A stretch of DNA of 64,000 bases from Methylobacterium organophilum (GTDB lineage: Bacteria; Pseudomonadota; Alphaproteobacteria; Rhizobiales; Beijerinckiaceae): positions 62,001 through 126,000 of the forward strand of contig NZ_BPQV01000006.1 in NCBI RefSeq assembly GCF_022179465.1. Direction: 5' to 3'. Under the pieces are notes generated by a model. That model did not search any database. It was not told the DNA's origin and saw only the letters and a list, made by a program, of their open reading frames with translations. A program made the translations under genes and the position numbers. Shown piece after piece: positions 17,372 to 26,800 of the stretch; the stretch's first letter is position 1; each line of letters starts with the position of its first letter.

Positions 17372-18598
17372 ATGTCGGGATTGACCAAGCGCCACGTGCT
17401 CGCCGGTGCGTTCTCTCTGACGCTGGCGGCGGGCACGGCCGAGGCGAAGCCCACGCACCGCAAGATGCTCGACAAGTCGGCCGGGCGGCCGGACGGGGAG
17501 GGCGGCGAGAGGCAGGGGGACCGCATCGCGTTCACGGCCGAGGAGGCCGCCCATGCCAGGCCCGCCGGCCTCCCGCAGGCGTTCCGGATCGCGGGCGACG
17601 ACAGCGAGGCCTTCGCGGCGCTGCTGGCCGGGGCTTCCCGCGCCACCGATCCCTGGCTGGTGATGTCGGGCGGCGGCGAGAACGGCGCCTTCGGGGCCGG
17701 GCTCCTCTGCGGCTGGTCGCAGGCCGGCAACCGGCCGGAATTCGGGGTGATCACCGGCGTGTCCACGGGCGCCCTGATCGCGCCCTTCGCCTTCGTCGGC
17801 GCCCAGGCGGACGACGCGCTGCGCCGGAACTACACCGAGATCTCCGCGGCCGACGTGTTCGAGTTCGGGGCGACGCCCGTTTCGCTGACCGATACCTGGC
17901 CGCTCAAGGAGCGGATCGACGCCGCGGTCACGCCCGCGCTCCTCAAGGCGGTGGCCGCCGAGCATGCCAAGGGCCGGCGCCTGCTCGTCGCCACCACGCA
18001 GATCGACACGGAGCGCCCGATCCTGTGGGACATGGGCGCGCTGGCGAGCGAGGGCGGGCCGGCGGCGCTGACGCTGTTCCGGGCGATCATCCTCGCCTCC
18101 ACCGCCGTGCCCGGCGTGTTCCCGCCGGTGCGCCTCCCCGTCGTCTCGGCCGAGGGCAAGGCCTTCGAGGAGCTGCACGCGGATGGCGGGGCCATGGGGC
18201 CGTTCTTCCTCGCCCCGGCCGAGGCGGTGGCGGGCGAGACGAACCGGGCGCTGACGCTGCCGGCCCGGGAGGTCTATCTCATCGTGCACAACCGGCTGAC
18301 GCCGGAATTCCAGATGGCGGGCCTCTCGACGCTCGGCGTGCTCGGGCGCAGCATGTCGGCGGCGATCAAGGCGCAGACCCGGGCGGCCCTGGCCCTGACG
18401 CGGGCCTATGCCGCCCGCACGAATCTCGACCTGCGCGTCGCCCAGATCGACGGACGCTTCCCCGACATCTCCGCCGCCCCCTTCGACCGGGGCTACATGC
18501 GGGCCCTGTTCGCCCATGGCGAGGCCCTCGGCCGGGACGGGACCGGGTTCGCGCCGGCTGCCCAGTCGAACGATCGGGCCCTCGCGGCGATGCGCTGA
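17372..18598 (+). CDS. Exported patatin-like phospholipase
   Basis: 408 residues with a signal peptide (HVLAGAFSLTLAAGTAEA). The patatin motifs are present: the oxyanion GGGENGAFGAG near residue 102, the nucleophile elbow GVSTGAL near 129 (GxSxG), and the catalytic aspartate in ADGGAMG near 271. These proteins are Ser-Asp dyad lipid acyl hydrolases. GGGGAGG lies eight bases before the ATG at 17372, which settles the start although the frame is open earlier. Only three bases separate its stop from the convergent hydroxylase gene. Confidence 0.9.
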   Translation: MSGLTKRHVLAGAFSLTLAAGTAEAKPTHRKMLDKSAGRPDGEGGERQGDRIAFTAEEAAHARPAGLPQAFRIAGDDSEAFAALLAGASRATDPWLVMSGGGENGAFGAGLLCGWSQAGNRPEFGVITGVSTGALIAPFAFVGAQADDALRRNYTEISAADVFEFGATPVSLTDTWPLKERIDAAVTPALLKAVAAEHAKGRRLLVATTQIDTERPILWDMGALASEGGPAALTLFRAIILASTAVPGVFPPVRLPVVSAEGKAFEELHADGGAMGPFFLAPAEAVAGETNRALTLPAREVYLIVHNRLTPEFQMAGLSTLGVLGRSMSAAIKAQTRAALALTRAYAARTNLDLRVAQIDGRFPDISAAPFDRGYMRALFAHGEALGRDGTGFAPAAQSNDRALAAMR

Positions 18599-18601
18599 GC
18601 C

Positions 18602-19846
18602 TCAGCCCTGCCGGCGGCGCATCAGGCTCGGCACGCCGAGCTGGGGCAGCAGGCCCTCGCGCATGACGAGGCGGCGCAGGGGCGGCAGCGCGCTCACGGC
18701 GGCGAGCCCGATCCCGCGCAGGGCGTCCACCGGCAGGAGATGGGTGAGCAGGCTGCGGTTGAGCATGTCCACCGCCGTGCTGCGCAGGCCCGCATCGAGG
18801 GTGCGGCCGGCGGCGAAGCGGGCCAGGGCCGCGGGCAGGCCGGGATCCCGCCCGTTGTCCCGGGCCGCCAGCACCGCGTCGCGCAGGGCCGCCGCATCGC
18901 GCAGGCCCAGATTGAGGCCCTGGGCGCCGATGGGCGGGAAGACATGGGCCGCCTCCCCGATCAGGGCGAGCCGCGTCGCGACCGGCGCCGCGACGGAGAG
19001 CCCGCGCATCGGCACCAGCCCCCGCGGCCCGTCGATCCGCATGGCGCCGAGCATGGATTGCGCCTGATGCTCGACGGCGGCGGCCAGGGCCGGGTCGTCG
19101 AGACGGGAGAGGCGCTTGGCCGCCCGCTCCCCGGTGACCCAGACGAGGCTCGAGCGCTGGCCGCCGGGCAGGGGCACCAGGGTGAAGGGCCCATGCGGGG
19201 TGTGGAACTCCGTCGAGACGTCGCGATGGGGCTTCTCGTGGGCGAGCAGGGTGGTGATCGCGGCCTGGGGATAGGACCATTCCCGCACGAGCAGGCCGGA
19301 GGCGGCGCGCAGCGGCGAGCGTCCGCCATCCGCCCCGACGACGAGCTGGCCCTCGACGCTGCGCCCGTCCTCCAGGGTGACGCGCGCGCCCTCCTCGCTC
19401 CTCCGGCTGCCCGCGGCATCGCTCTCGAACAGGGTCAGCCCCGGCACGTGGCGGGCCCGGCGGCGCAGGGTCTCGATCAGGGTCGCGCTCTCGACGTTCC
19501 AGCCGAAGGCGTCGAGGCCGATCTCCGCGGCGGTGAACCGGGCCGGCGGCGGCCGGAACAGGCTGCCGGTGTCGTCGATGATGTGCAGTTCGGCCAGCGG
19601 CGCGGCGTGGGGGGCGATCTCCGGCCAGGCGCCGAGGGCGTCGAGGAGACGGATCGATCCGTCGAGCAGCGCCACCGTGCGCCCGTCGGCGACCGGGGCA
19701 TGGCGGCCGATCAGGGCGGTCCGGATGCCGTCGCGGGCGAAGGCCAGGGCGGCGGCGAGCCCAACCGCGCCGGCCCCGACCACGATCGTCTCGAACCGCT
19801 GGTCCCGTGCCGGCTGCGGATCCGCCACCACGCCTCTCCCTCGCAT
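18602..19846 (-). CDS. UbiH/COQ6-family FAD-dependent hydroxylase
   Basis: 414 residues of the class A flavoprotein monooxygenases: ETIVVGAGAVGLAAALAFAR (FAD ADP-binding GxGxxG), LVVGADGGRSPLR (DG motif) and RLALIGEAAHVFPPIGAQGL (second FAD motif GD-like plus the ubiquinone-hydroxylase HxFPPIGAQG pattern). Probably ring-hydroxylates a ubiquinone precursor; which position cannot be told from sequence. The chosen ATG at 19846 has GAGAG upstream; earlier in-frame starts would add non-family sequence. Confidence 0.87.
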   Translation of the reverse strand: MRGRGVVADPQPARDQRFETIVVGAGAVGLAAALAFARDGIRTALIGRHAPVADGRTVALLDGSIRLLDALGAWPEIAPHAAPLAELHIIDDTGSLFRPPPARFTAAEIGLDAFGWNVESATLIETLRRRARHVPGLTLFESDAAGSRRSEEGARVTLEDGRSVEGQLVVGADGGRSPLRAASGLLVREWSYPQAAITTLLAHEKPHRDVSTEFHTPHGPFTLVPLPGGQRSSLVWVTGERAAKRLSRLDDPALAAAVEHQAQSMLGAMRIDGPRGLVPMRGLSVAAPVATRLALIGEAAHVFPPIGAQGLNLGLRDAAALRDAVLAARDNGRDPGLPAALARFAAGRTLDAGLRSTAVDMLNRSLLTHLLPVDALRGIGLAAVSALPPLRRLVMREGLLPQLGVPSLMRRRQG

Positions 19847-20057
19847 CGCACGCGTCTCTCCCGACGCGTCTCTCTCAGAGATCCTACAGAGGAGACGGAC
19901 GGGCGAGGTCAAGGCCAACAGGCCAGGTCCGAGGGGCGATGCGGGACTCGGCGTCGGCCCGGATCGGGCCGGCCGACGCTGAGACGGCAACCAACCGGCT
20001 CCGCGGGCATTGTCCCGTACGGCCGCGGTTCTGCCGGATGCCGCACGGGAGCATGGC

Positions 20058-20258
20058 GTGAAGACCTTCATCGACCAGAAACGGGATCTCGACGGGCACC
20101 GCACGCGGTCGGATTACGATCCCGTGCTCCTCGGCGTGGCCCATGGGCTGGCCCGCCTGTTCCCCCCGGTCGAGCATCCCGGCGCCCTGCGCGGAAACCC
20201 GGCCCGGGATACAGGGACGACGCGGCCGGCACCGGCGGGGAACGGCCCGAACGCATGA
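20058..20258 (+). CDS. Small hypothetical protein coupled to the next gene
   Basis: 66 residues from a GTG (VKTFIDQKRDLDGHRTR...) with GGGAG seven bases upstream. The frame is open back to an ATG at 20010. Its stop overlaps the next start as ATGA, which supports a real two-gene unit. The central segment DYDPVLLGVAHGLARLFPP looks foldable; the tail is Gly/Pro-rich. No family is recognised. Confidence 0.5.
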   Translation: MKTFIDQKRDLDGHRTRSDYDPVLLGVAHGLARLFPPVEHPGALRGNPARDTGTTRPAPAGNGPNA

Positions 20259-20494
20259 GATCCGAACGGATGAAACCCGAGCTGATCGACCAGCACATCA
20301 CGGCGATGACCCGGGCGGGCACGAACCTGCTGGCGCAGATGCGGGAGGAGGGGCTGCGCTACCGCCTCTCGATCCGCCCCGAGGACACCGCCACCGTCCA
20401 TGTCGCCGTCGAGGGCCTGACCCCGGACCTGGAGAGCCGGATCCGCCGCTGCTTGTCGGGCACCGGCATGCGGGTGGCGGTGGCGCAGGTCTGA
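20255..20494 (+). CDS. Small hypothetical protein
   Basis: 79 residues starting MRSERMKPELIDQHITAM, with a compact alpha/beta pattern (NLLAQMREEGLRYRLSI, then TATVHVAVEGL, then MRVAVAQV) and a balanced composition typical of a real soluble protein. A second ATG at 20270 is possible. It overlaps the previous gene by four bases. The family is unknown; it could be a small regulatory or binding protein. Confidence 0.55.
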   Translation: MRSERMKPELIDQHITAMTRAGTNLLAQMREEGLRYRLSIRPEDTATVHVAVEGLTPDLESRIRRCLSGTGMRVAVAQV

Positions 20495-20625
20495 CGCGGG
20501 AGGCGGACGTAACGCGGGCGAGGGGCGCAGGCGCTCCCGACAAGGCCACGCGGGTTGAGACTTCGAGGGCCGTTGGTCCTATCATGGCCGCCACGAGGCG
20601 GGCGTCAGGCCAGGGACGACACGAC

Positions 20626-21600
20626 ATGCCGAAAGCGATCCGGGTGCACGCATACGGTGGGCCGGAGGTGATGCGCTACGAGGAGGTGGCGGTCGCCGAT
20701 CCCGGCCCGGGCCAGATCCGCGTCCGCCAGACCGCCATCGGCGTGAACTTCATCGACATCTATTTCCGCTCCGGGGCCTACAAGATGCCCGCGCTGCCCT
20801 TCACCCTGGGCAAGGAGGGCGCCGGCGCGGTGGTCGCCGTGGGCGAGGGCGTGACCGATTTCCGGGTCGGGGAGCGAGTCGCCTATGCCGGTGCCAGCGG
20901 CACCTACGCGGAGGAGGTCGTGGTCGACGCGGCCGGCGTCGTGCACGTGCCGGAGGGCATCGCCGACGAGACCGCCGCCGCGATGATGCTCAAGGGCCTG
21001 ACCGCGCAGTACCTGCTGCGCCAGACCTACCGGGTCGAGCCGGGCGACACGATCCTGTTCCATGCCGCGGCCGGGGGCGTCGGGCTCATCGCCACGCAAT
21101 GGGCCAAGCATCTCGGGGCCACGGTGATCGGCACCGTCGGCAGCCCGGAAAAGGCGGAGCTCGCCAAGCAGCATGGCTGCGACCACGTCATCCTGTACCG
21201 GGACGAGGATTTCGTGGCGCGGGTCCGGGAAATCACCGGCGGCAAGGGCGTGCCGGTCGTCTATGACGGCGTCGGCAAGGCGACCTTCCCGGCCTCCCTC
21301 GACTGCCTGCGTCCCCGGGGCCTGCTCGCGAGCTTCGGCTCCGCCTCCGGGCCGATCGAGGCCTTCGATCTCGGCCTCCTCGCCGCCAAGGGCTCGCTCT
21401 ACGTCACGCGCCCGACCCTGTTCAGCCACACCGCCACCCGGGCCGGCCTCGACGCCATGGCCGCCGATCTGTTCGAGGTGGTGCGCAGCGGCGCGGTGAA
21501 GATCCCGATCCATGCCCGCGCCAAGCTCGCGGACGCGGCCCAGGTGCATCGCGACCTCGCCGGCCGGCAGACCACCGGCGCCACGGTGATGACGCCGTGA
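20626..21600 (+). CDS. NADPH:quinone oxidoreductase (QOR, zeta-crystallin type)
   Basis: 324 residues of the zinc-free MDR family: AIGVNFIDIYFRSGAY near 39-54, LGKEGAGAVVAVGEGV, then the nucleotide-binding loop AAAGGVGLIATQWAK near 144-158, and YDGVGKATF. This subclass reduces quinones with NADPH in one-electron steps and lacks the catalytic zinc site of alcohol dehydrogenases. AGGGA lies about ten bases before the ATG. It is followed by a cUUCGg-type hairpin and the broken nicotinamidase. Confidence 0.92.
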   Translation: MPKAIRVHAYGGPEVMRYEEVAVADPGPGQIRVRQTAIGVNFIDIYFRSGAYKMPALPFTLGKEGAGAVVAVGEGVTDFRVGERVAYAGASGTYAEEVVVDAAGVVHVPEGIADETAAAMMLKGLTAQYLLRQTYRVEPGDTILFHAAAGGVGLIATQWAKHLGATVIGTVGSPEKAELAKQHGCDHVILYRDEDFVARVREITGGKGVPVVYDGVGKATFPASLDCLRPRGLLASFGSASGPIEAFDLGLLAAKGSLYVTRPTLFSHTATRAGLDAMAADLFEVVRSGAVKIPIHARAKLADAAQVHRDLAGRQTTGATVMTP

Positions 21601-21617
21601 TCCGCGGATCACGGGAT

Positions 21618-21639
21618 CCGGGGATCTTCGGATCCCCGG
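21618..21639. terminator. Hairpin with TTCG tetraloop (GATCC repeat copy C)
   Basis: Perfect 9-bp stem CCGGGGATC / GATCCCCGG closed by a C(TTCG)G tetraloop, 17 bp past the quinone oxidoreductase stop. It is very stable as RNA. No T-run follows, so it may be an attenuating or protective hairpin. It shares GGGATCCGGGGA with the repeat at 2985. Confidence 0.55.
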
Positions 21640-21641
21640 CC

Positions 21642-22238
21642 ATGAGCCTCGGCCCGCGCGACGTCCTGCACGGCGGCGCGCTCGCGGTGCCGGAGGGCGA
21701 CGCCGCGAGCGCGCCGCTCAACCGGCTGATCGCGGCCGCGCCCCACCTGGTGCTGACGCAGGACTGACATCCGCGGAGGCACGCCTCCTTCGCCACGCGC
21801 CACGAGGGCCGCGCGCCCTTCGAGACCGCGGCGCTGCCCTACGGCCCGCAGATGCTCTGGCCGGACCATTGCGTGCAGGGGACGCCGGGGGCGGAGATCG
21901 CCCCCGGGCTCGCGGCGGAGAAGGCGCAGCTGATCCTGCGCAAGGGCTTCCATCGCGGCGTCGACAGCTACTCCGCCTTCCTCGAGGCCGACCGCACCAC
22001 GCGCACGGGGCTGACCGCCTACCTGCGGGAGCACGGATTCGAGCGCCTCGTGCTGTGCGGGCTCGCCACCGATTACTGCGTCGCCTGGAGCGCCCTCGAT
22101 GCCCGGGCGGACGGCTTTTCGGTGAGCGTCGTGGAAGACGCGGTGCGGGCCATCGATCTCGACGGCTCGCTGGCCCGGGCCTGGGTGGAGAGGGAAGGGG
22201 CGGGCGTCGGCAGGCTCCTAAGCGCGGCTCTTCTCTAG
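21642..22238 (+). pseudogene. pncA: Nicotinamidase (pncA) pseudogene
   Basis: Read through in one frame, the sequence is clearly a nicotinamidase: LPYGPQMLWPDHCVQGTP, LRKGFHRGVDSYSAFLEAD (Lys and metal-site context), and LCGLATDYCVAWSALDAR with the catalytic cysteine. Two lesions break it. First, a TGA at 21765-21767 replaces the tryptophan codon of the metal-binding D-W-H-P motif (QD-stop-HPRRHASF). Second, the conserved VVDVQNDFxPGG block, with the catalytic aspartate, is missing; MSLGPRDVL runs straight into HGGALAV, implying an in-frame deletion of about 11 codons. The remaining 3' half cannot be active. Nicotinamide recycling to nicotinate is probably lost unless another copy exists. Confidence 0.88.
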
Positions 22239-22477
22239 AACGCCTTCCGACGAAGGGCCTGCCGCCAGCTTCGCGGTCCCCCGCTTCGGATCCGCAAGCA
22301 CCGAACCCGCTTCCGCGCATGCCGCGAGGTGAATTTCTCCAGGCGGCGCAGGCCCGGGGATGGCGAAGACGGCGCCGCCCGGTCGTGTGTCTCGGAGCAC
22401 AGCCAAGCTGAGGGGATCCGTTGTTCTATCGGGACAGATGCAAACACGGCATCGGTTCCGAGTTCGGAGATCCTCCC

Positions 22478-22714
22478 ATGACGCATGCAGTGAACATGAA
22501 GCTCGACGACGCCGCTCTCGACGCCGTCCAGGGCGGAACCGGCGGATACTGGGATCACAGCGGCAAGATCTCGATGTATGTGACGCCGGTCGCCGGCAAT
22601 GCCACGATGTCGACTGCGCAGGACAGAAGCTCCGTCCGCAAGAACGAGCAGGGCGTCTTCGTAAAGTGGGACCGGGCGCAGGGGCGCGAGGTTCCGGCGC
22701 CGAAGCTGCGTTGA
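22478..22714 (+). CDS. Small protein with double-glycine-leader-like N-terminus
   Basis: 78 residues. The N-terminus MTHAVNMKLDDAALDAVQGG matches the pattern of double-glycine leaders (hydrophobic residues at about -12, -7 and -4, then GG), as processed by C39-peptidase ABC exporters. The remaining ~58 residues (TGGYWDHSGKISMYV...) are Gly/Ser/Lys-rich without cysteines and could be an exported microcin-like or signalling peptide. No C39 transporter lies within the window. Base composition is lower than in neighbouring genes. The start is the ATG at 22478; a large stem-loop follows. The function is a hypothesis. Confidence 0.55.
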   Translation: MTHAVNMKLDDAALDAVQGGTGGYWDHSGKISMYVTPVAGNATMSTAQDRSSVRKNEQGVFVKWDRAQGREVPAPKLR

Positions 22715-22715
22715 C

Positions 22716-22788
22716 GTCTTCCGGCCCCGCGGGACAGCTCTGCTGAGCACGGGCTCGGCAGAGCGCATCGCGGGCCGATCGGGAAGAC
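22716..22788 (+). terminator. Large stem-loop after the double-glycine gene
   Basis: Nested complementary arms: GTCTTCC (22716-22722) with GGAAGAC (22782-22788), CCCGCG with CGCGGG, and GCTCTGC with GCAGAGC (22737-22743, 22758-22764). It begins two bases after the stop codon. A structured 3' end or terminator is likely, though no T-tract is present. Confidence 0.5.
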
Positions 22789-22950
22789 GGCCCGGATCGG
22801 GGCCGTGCGGCGTGCGATCGAGCCGCGACCCCGGCCTAAACCCCACCTCCAGAGGCGCGCGTCCGGACACATCCGGTGGTTCCGAGACGGCCGGGAAAGA
22901 TCGCGCAGCCCATGGGTTCTTCCGGGACGTTAGGAGAACCGGGAGGCCGC

Positions 22951-23157
22951 ATGGCGACCAAGCATCTCAAGACCGCGCATCCGAGCGACGCCGACCTCAA
23001 GGGCGATCCGGGCATCGGCGCCGCGAAGGGCATGACCCGCTCCAGCGGCGATCCGGAGGATCTGCAGGCGGATTCGACCTTCGAGGGCGATGTCGAGAAC
23101 GAGACGACGCCGGAGGGCGGCGTCGATCCGGATCACCGCCCGCGCAAGAACCGCTGA
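22951..23157 (+). CDS. Small acidic hypothetical protein
   Basis: 68 residues, highly hydrophilic and rich in Asp, Glu and Gly (SDADLKGDPGIGAAKGM, then DVENETTPEGG), likely disordered. GGGAGG four bases before the ATG supports translation. No domain is recognised. It ends 22 bp before the convergent rimO stop. Confidence 0.6.
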   Translation: MATKHLKTAHPSDADLKGDPGIGAAKGMTRSSGDPEDLQADSTFEGDVENETTPEGGVDPDHRPRKNR

Positions 23158-23179
23158 CCGAAAGCCTAGAACGACGGCG

Positions 23180-24514
23180 TTACACCGCCGTCCCGTGCAG
23201 GTCGTAGGCGTCGGCGCCCTCGATCTTCACGGTGACGATGTCGCCCGGGCGGACCGGGCGGCGGAAGGCGACGTGGACGGAGCCGTCGATCTCCGGCGCG
23301 TCGTATTTCGAGCGCCCCTTGGCGACGGTCGGGCCGGCCTCGTCGATGATCACGGGCAGGCGCCTGCCGACCTTGGCGCGCTGCAGCTTCAGGGACACGC
23401 CCTGCTGCGCCTCCATGAAGCGCCGCTTGCGCTCGGCCTTCACCTCCGGCGGGACCAGCTCGGCGAGGTCGTTGGCGGGCGCGCCCTTGACCGGCTCGTA
23501 TTCGAAGCAGCCGACGCGCTCGAGCCTGGCCTCGCGGATCCAGGCGAGCAGCTCCTCGAACTCGGCCTCCGTCTCGCCGGGGAAGCCGACGATGAAGGTG
23601 GACCGGATCGCGAGGTCCGGACAGATCTCGCGCCAGCGGCGGATCCGGTCGAGCTGCTTCTCCTGGTTGCCGGGGCGCCGCATCCGCTTGAGGACGGAGG
23701 GGCTCGCATGCTGGAGCGGCATGTCGAGATAGGGGAGGACCTTGCCCTCGGCCATCAGCGGGATGACCTCGTCGACATGGGGGTAGGGATAGACGTAGTG
23801 CAGACGTACCCAGGCCCCGAGCTCACCGAGCTCGGCGGCGAGATCGTAGAAGCGGGCGCGCACCTCGCGGTCGCGCCAGGGGCTCGCGGCGTAGCGGGTG
23901 TCGATGCCATAGGCGCTCGTGTCCTGCGAGACGACGAGCAGCTCCTTCACCCCGGCCTTGACCAGCTTCTCCGCCTCGCGGAGCACATCCCCCGCGGGGC
24001 GGCTGACGAGGTCGCCGCGCAGGGAGGGAATGATGCAGAAGGTGCAGCGGTTGTTGCAGCCCTCCGAGATCTTCAGATACGCGTAATGACGCGGCGTGAG
24101 CTTCACGCCCTGCGGCGGGATCAGGTCGAGGAAGGGGTCGTGGGCCGGCGGCACCGCCTGATGGACGGCCTCGACCACGGACTCGTAGGCCTGGGGGCCC
24201 GTCACCGCGAGCAGGTTCGGGAAGCGGTCGCGGATCTCGTCCGGCTGTGCGCCCATGCAGCCGGTGACGATGACCCGGCCGTTCTCCGCCATCGCCTCCC
24301 CGATCGCCGAGAGGGACTCGGCCTTGGCCGAATCGAGGAAGCCGCAGGTGTTGACGATGACCACGTCGGCCCCGTCGTGGCGCCGGGCCAGCTCGTACCC
24401 CTCCGCCCGCAGCTGGGTGAGGATGCGCTCGGAATCGACCAGCGCCTTGGGGCAGCCGAGGGAGACGAAGGAGATCCGCGGGGCGGCGGTCTTGGGAGAA
24501 GCGGTGGTGGTCAT
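23180..24514 (-). CDS. rimO: Ribosomal protein S12 methylthiotransferase RimO
   Basis: 444 residues with the three RimO domains. UPF0004 domain: [16 protein letters not shown] with its cluster cysteines and [14 protein letters not shown]. Radical-SAM domain: [12 protein letters not shown] near 152-163, the CxxxCxxC motif. C-terminal TRAM domain: [18 protein letters not shown]. RimO methylthiolates the aspartate (D88 in E. coli) of ribosomal protein S12. [12 protein letters not shown] distinguishes RimO from MiaB. The start MTTTASPK at 24514 gives the normal length. Divergent from pabB. Confidence 0.95.
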   Translation of the reverse strand: MTTTASPKTAAPRISFVSLGCPKALVDSERILTQLRAEGYELARRHDGADVVIVNTCGFLDSAKAESLSAIGEAMAENGRVIVTGCMGAQPDEIRDRFPNLLAVTGPQAYESVVEAVHQAVPPAHDPFLDLIPPQGVKLTPRHYAYLKISEGCNNRCTFCIIPSLRGDLVSRPAGDVLREAEKLVKAGVKELLVVSQDTSAYGIDTRYAASPWRDREVRARFYDLAAELGELGAWVRLHYVYPYPHVDEVIPLMAEGKVLPYLDMPLQHASPSVLKRMRRPGNQEKQLDRIRRWREICPDLAIRSTFIVGFPGETEAEFEELLAWIREARLERVGCFEYEPVKGAPANDLAELVPPEVKAERKRRFMEAQQGVSLKLQRAKVGRRLPVIIDEAGPTVAKGRSKYDAPEIDGSVHVAFRRPVRPGDIVTVKIEGADAYDLHGTAV

Positions 24515-24788
24515 GGCAACTCGTCGCGCCCGAACCCGAGGCCGGTCCGGCACAATCGATAGGGCGCGTCTTTCGGATGTCGCGCGTGCTATAACGCGAT
24601 TGCGGCGCCCATGCGAGCCTCGTCGCGGCCGGCTTCGCGCGGCAGCGTTCGCACGGATGCAATCCGCCCTTGCATCCCGCCCCTGCATCGGACGGGCCCG
24701 GCTTCGCCCCGGAAGCGATTGACGGGGACGTTCCGGCACGGTTGGTGGGCGAGGTTGCTTTCCGGCCGAAAAGTTCTGCTGCCGTTTC

Positions 24789-26174
24789 ATGGTCTGGACC
24801 CGAGACATCCCGCCGATCGAGCCGATCACGGCTGCGGCCCGGCTCGCCCGGCTGCCGGGGCTCGCCTTCCTCGACAGCGCGATGGCGCATCCGACCCTGG
24901 GCCGGGTGTCGGTGCTCGCCGCCGATCCGTTCGGGCGCTTCCGTGTCCGGGACGGGAAGCCGAGCCTCGACGGCCGAAGCCTCGACGGGGCGCCCCTCGA
25001 AGCCCTCCGCGTCTGCCTCGCGCCCTATCGCCTTGATCCGCAACCGGATCTCCCAGGCTTCCCCGGCGCAGCGATCGGCTACTTCGCCTACGACTTCGCC
25101 ACTTGCCTGGAGCAGGTCGAGCAGCCGGCCCGGCGGGCCGGGCTCACCGACGATGCCGCCTTCAACTTCTACGACACGCTCCTCGCGATCGATCATGCAA
25201 ACGGGACCTGCCGCCTGATCGCCACCGGCTTTCCCGAGATCGGCACCGGCCAGGAAACGCGGGCGAAGGCGCGCCTCGACGCCTTCGCGGCCCTCCTCGC
25301 GAGCCCGGAACCGGAGCCGCAGGTGCAATCCGCAGCGACATTCGTCTGGGATTCCAACTTCACCCGGGCAGGCTACGAGGCCGCCGTAGAGAAGGTGCGG
25401 GATTACATTCGCGCCGGCGATATCTACCAAGCCAACATCGCGCAGCGTTTCTCGACAACACTTCCGCCGGGCTTCGATGGTTTTGCTCTGTATCGCCGCT
25501 TGCGGGAGACGAACCCGGCGACATTCGGCGCCTATCTCGCCTTCGGAGGGCTGACCGTCGCCTCCTCCTCGCCGGAGCGGTTCCTGAAGCTCGACGGGCG
25601 GCAGGTCGAGACACGGCCGATCAAGGGAACGGTGCGGCGTTCTTCCGATCCTACGGAAGATTCCCGTCTGGCGGCAGCGCTCCAGGCCCATCCCAAGGAG
25701 CGGGCCGAGAACATCATGATCGTCGACCTGCTGCGCAACGACCTCTCCCGGGTCTGCGCGCCGGGCAGCGTCAAGGTGCCGATCCTGTGCGGGCTGGAAT
25801 CCTATGCCGGGATCCACCATCTCGTCTCCGTGGTCACGGGAACCCTACGCGAAGGCCGGGACGCCCTCGACCTGATCGCGACGACCTTCCCGGGCGGCTC
25901 GATCACCGGTGCGCCGAAGCTCAGGGCCATGGACATCATCACCGAGATCGAGGGCGATGCGCGGGAGCTCTATTGCGGAGCCATCGGCGCGATCGGTTTC
26001 GACGGCTCCCTCGACACCTCGATCGCGATCCGCACCGTGTTCATGAACGACCGGGAGGCGGTGCTACAGGCCGGAGGCGGGGTGACGCTGCTCTCGGAAC
26101 CCGGTCCGGAATACGAGGAGACGCTGACCAAGGCCGCCCGGGTCTTCCAGGCTTTCGAGGCGCCGGAATCATGA
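24789..26174 (+). CDS. pabB: Aminodeoxychorismate synthase component I
   Basis: 461 residues of the chorismate-utilising family. With PabA it converts chorismate and glutamine to 4-amino-4-deoxychorismate in p-aminobenzoate/folate synthesis. The diagnostic motif RPIKGTVRR carries Lys279, the nucleophile that separates PabB from anthranilate synthase (PIAGT). Also seen are [27 protein letters not shown], the [11 protein letters not shown] motif and GAIGFDG. It opens a three-gene unit: its stop overlaps the pabA start (ATGA). Confidence 0.95.
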   Translation: MVWTRDIPPIEPITAAARLARLPGLAFLDSAMAHPTLGRVSVLAADPFGRFRVRDGKPSLDGRSLDGAPLEALRVCLAPYRLDPQPDLPGFPGAAIGYFAYDFATCLEQVEQPARRAGLTDDAAFNFYDTLLAIDHANGTCRLIATGFPEIGTGQETRAKARLDAFAALLASPEPEPQVQSAATFVWDSNFTRAGYEAAVEKVRDYIRAGDIYQANIAQRFSTTLPPGFDGFALYRRLRETNPATFGAYLAFGGLTVASSSPERFLKLDGRQVETRPIKGTVRRSSDPTEDSRLAAALQAHPKERAENIMIVDLLRNDLSRVCAPGSVKVPILCGLESYAGIHHLVSVVTGTLREGRDALDLIATTFPGGSITGAPKLRAMDIITEIEGDARELYCGAIGAIGFDGSLDTSIAIRTVFMNDREAVLQAGGGVTLLSEPGPEYEETLTKAARVFQAFEAPES

Positions 26175-26800
26175 TCCTCGTCATCGACAACTACGATTCC
26201 TTCGTTTTCAACGTCGTGCGCTACTTCGAAGAGCTCGGCGAGACGGTGAAGGTGGTGCGCAACGACGCCCTCGACGTGGCCGGCATCCGCGCCCTCGAGG
26301 CCAATGCCCTGGTGCTCTCGCCGGGGCCCTGCACGCCCAACGAGGCGGGGGTGACCTTGCCCGCGATCCGGGAACTGTCCGGGAATATTCCAATCCTCGG
26401 CGTCTGCCTCGGCCATCAGGCCATCGGCGCGGCCTTCGGCGGGCAGGTCGGCCGGGCGCGGCGGCCGCTGCACGGGCAGGCGACGCCGATCCGGCACGAG
26501 GCGGCACGGCTGTTCTCGGGCCTGCCCGATCCGATGCAGGTCGGGCGCTACCATTCCCTCGTGGTCGAGCCGCAGCCGGCGATGGCGGACCATCTCGTCG
26601 TCGACGCCCTGTCCGCGGAAGGGGAGGTGATGGCCCTCTCGCACCGGACGCACCCGACCTACGGGATCCAGTTCCACCCCGAGTCGGTGCTGACGGAGAA
26701 CGGCCACGCCCTCTTCGCCAACTTCCTCGATCTCGCCCGGACCTGGCGGGGGAAGCCCGGCCGGGGACGGTCCGAGACGCCGGCCGATGCTGTGGTTTGA
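26171..26800 (+). CDS. pabA: Aminodeoxychorismate synthase glutamine amidotransferase component
   Basis: 209-residue class I glutamine amidotransferase (PabA/TrpG). Catalytic triad: Cys79 in GVCLGHQAIG, and His169 and Glu171 in IQFHPESVLT. Also LSPGPCTPNEAG (oxyanion loop). It supplies ammonia to PabB; translational overlap with pabB and pabC makes the folate role more likely than tryptophan, although such subunits can serve both. Its 3' end overlaps pabC by 14 bases. Confidence 0.94.
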   Translation: MILVIDNYDSFVFNVVRYFEELGETVKVVRNDALDVAGIRALEANALVLSPGPCTPNEAGVTLPAIRELSGNIPILGVCLGHQAIGAAFGGQVGRARRPLHGQATPIRHEAARLFSGLPDPMQVGRYHSLVVEPQPAMADHLVVDALSAEGEVMALSHRTHPTYGIQFHPESVLTENGHALFANFLDLARTWRGKPGRGRSETPADAVV

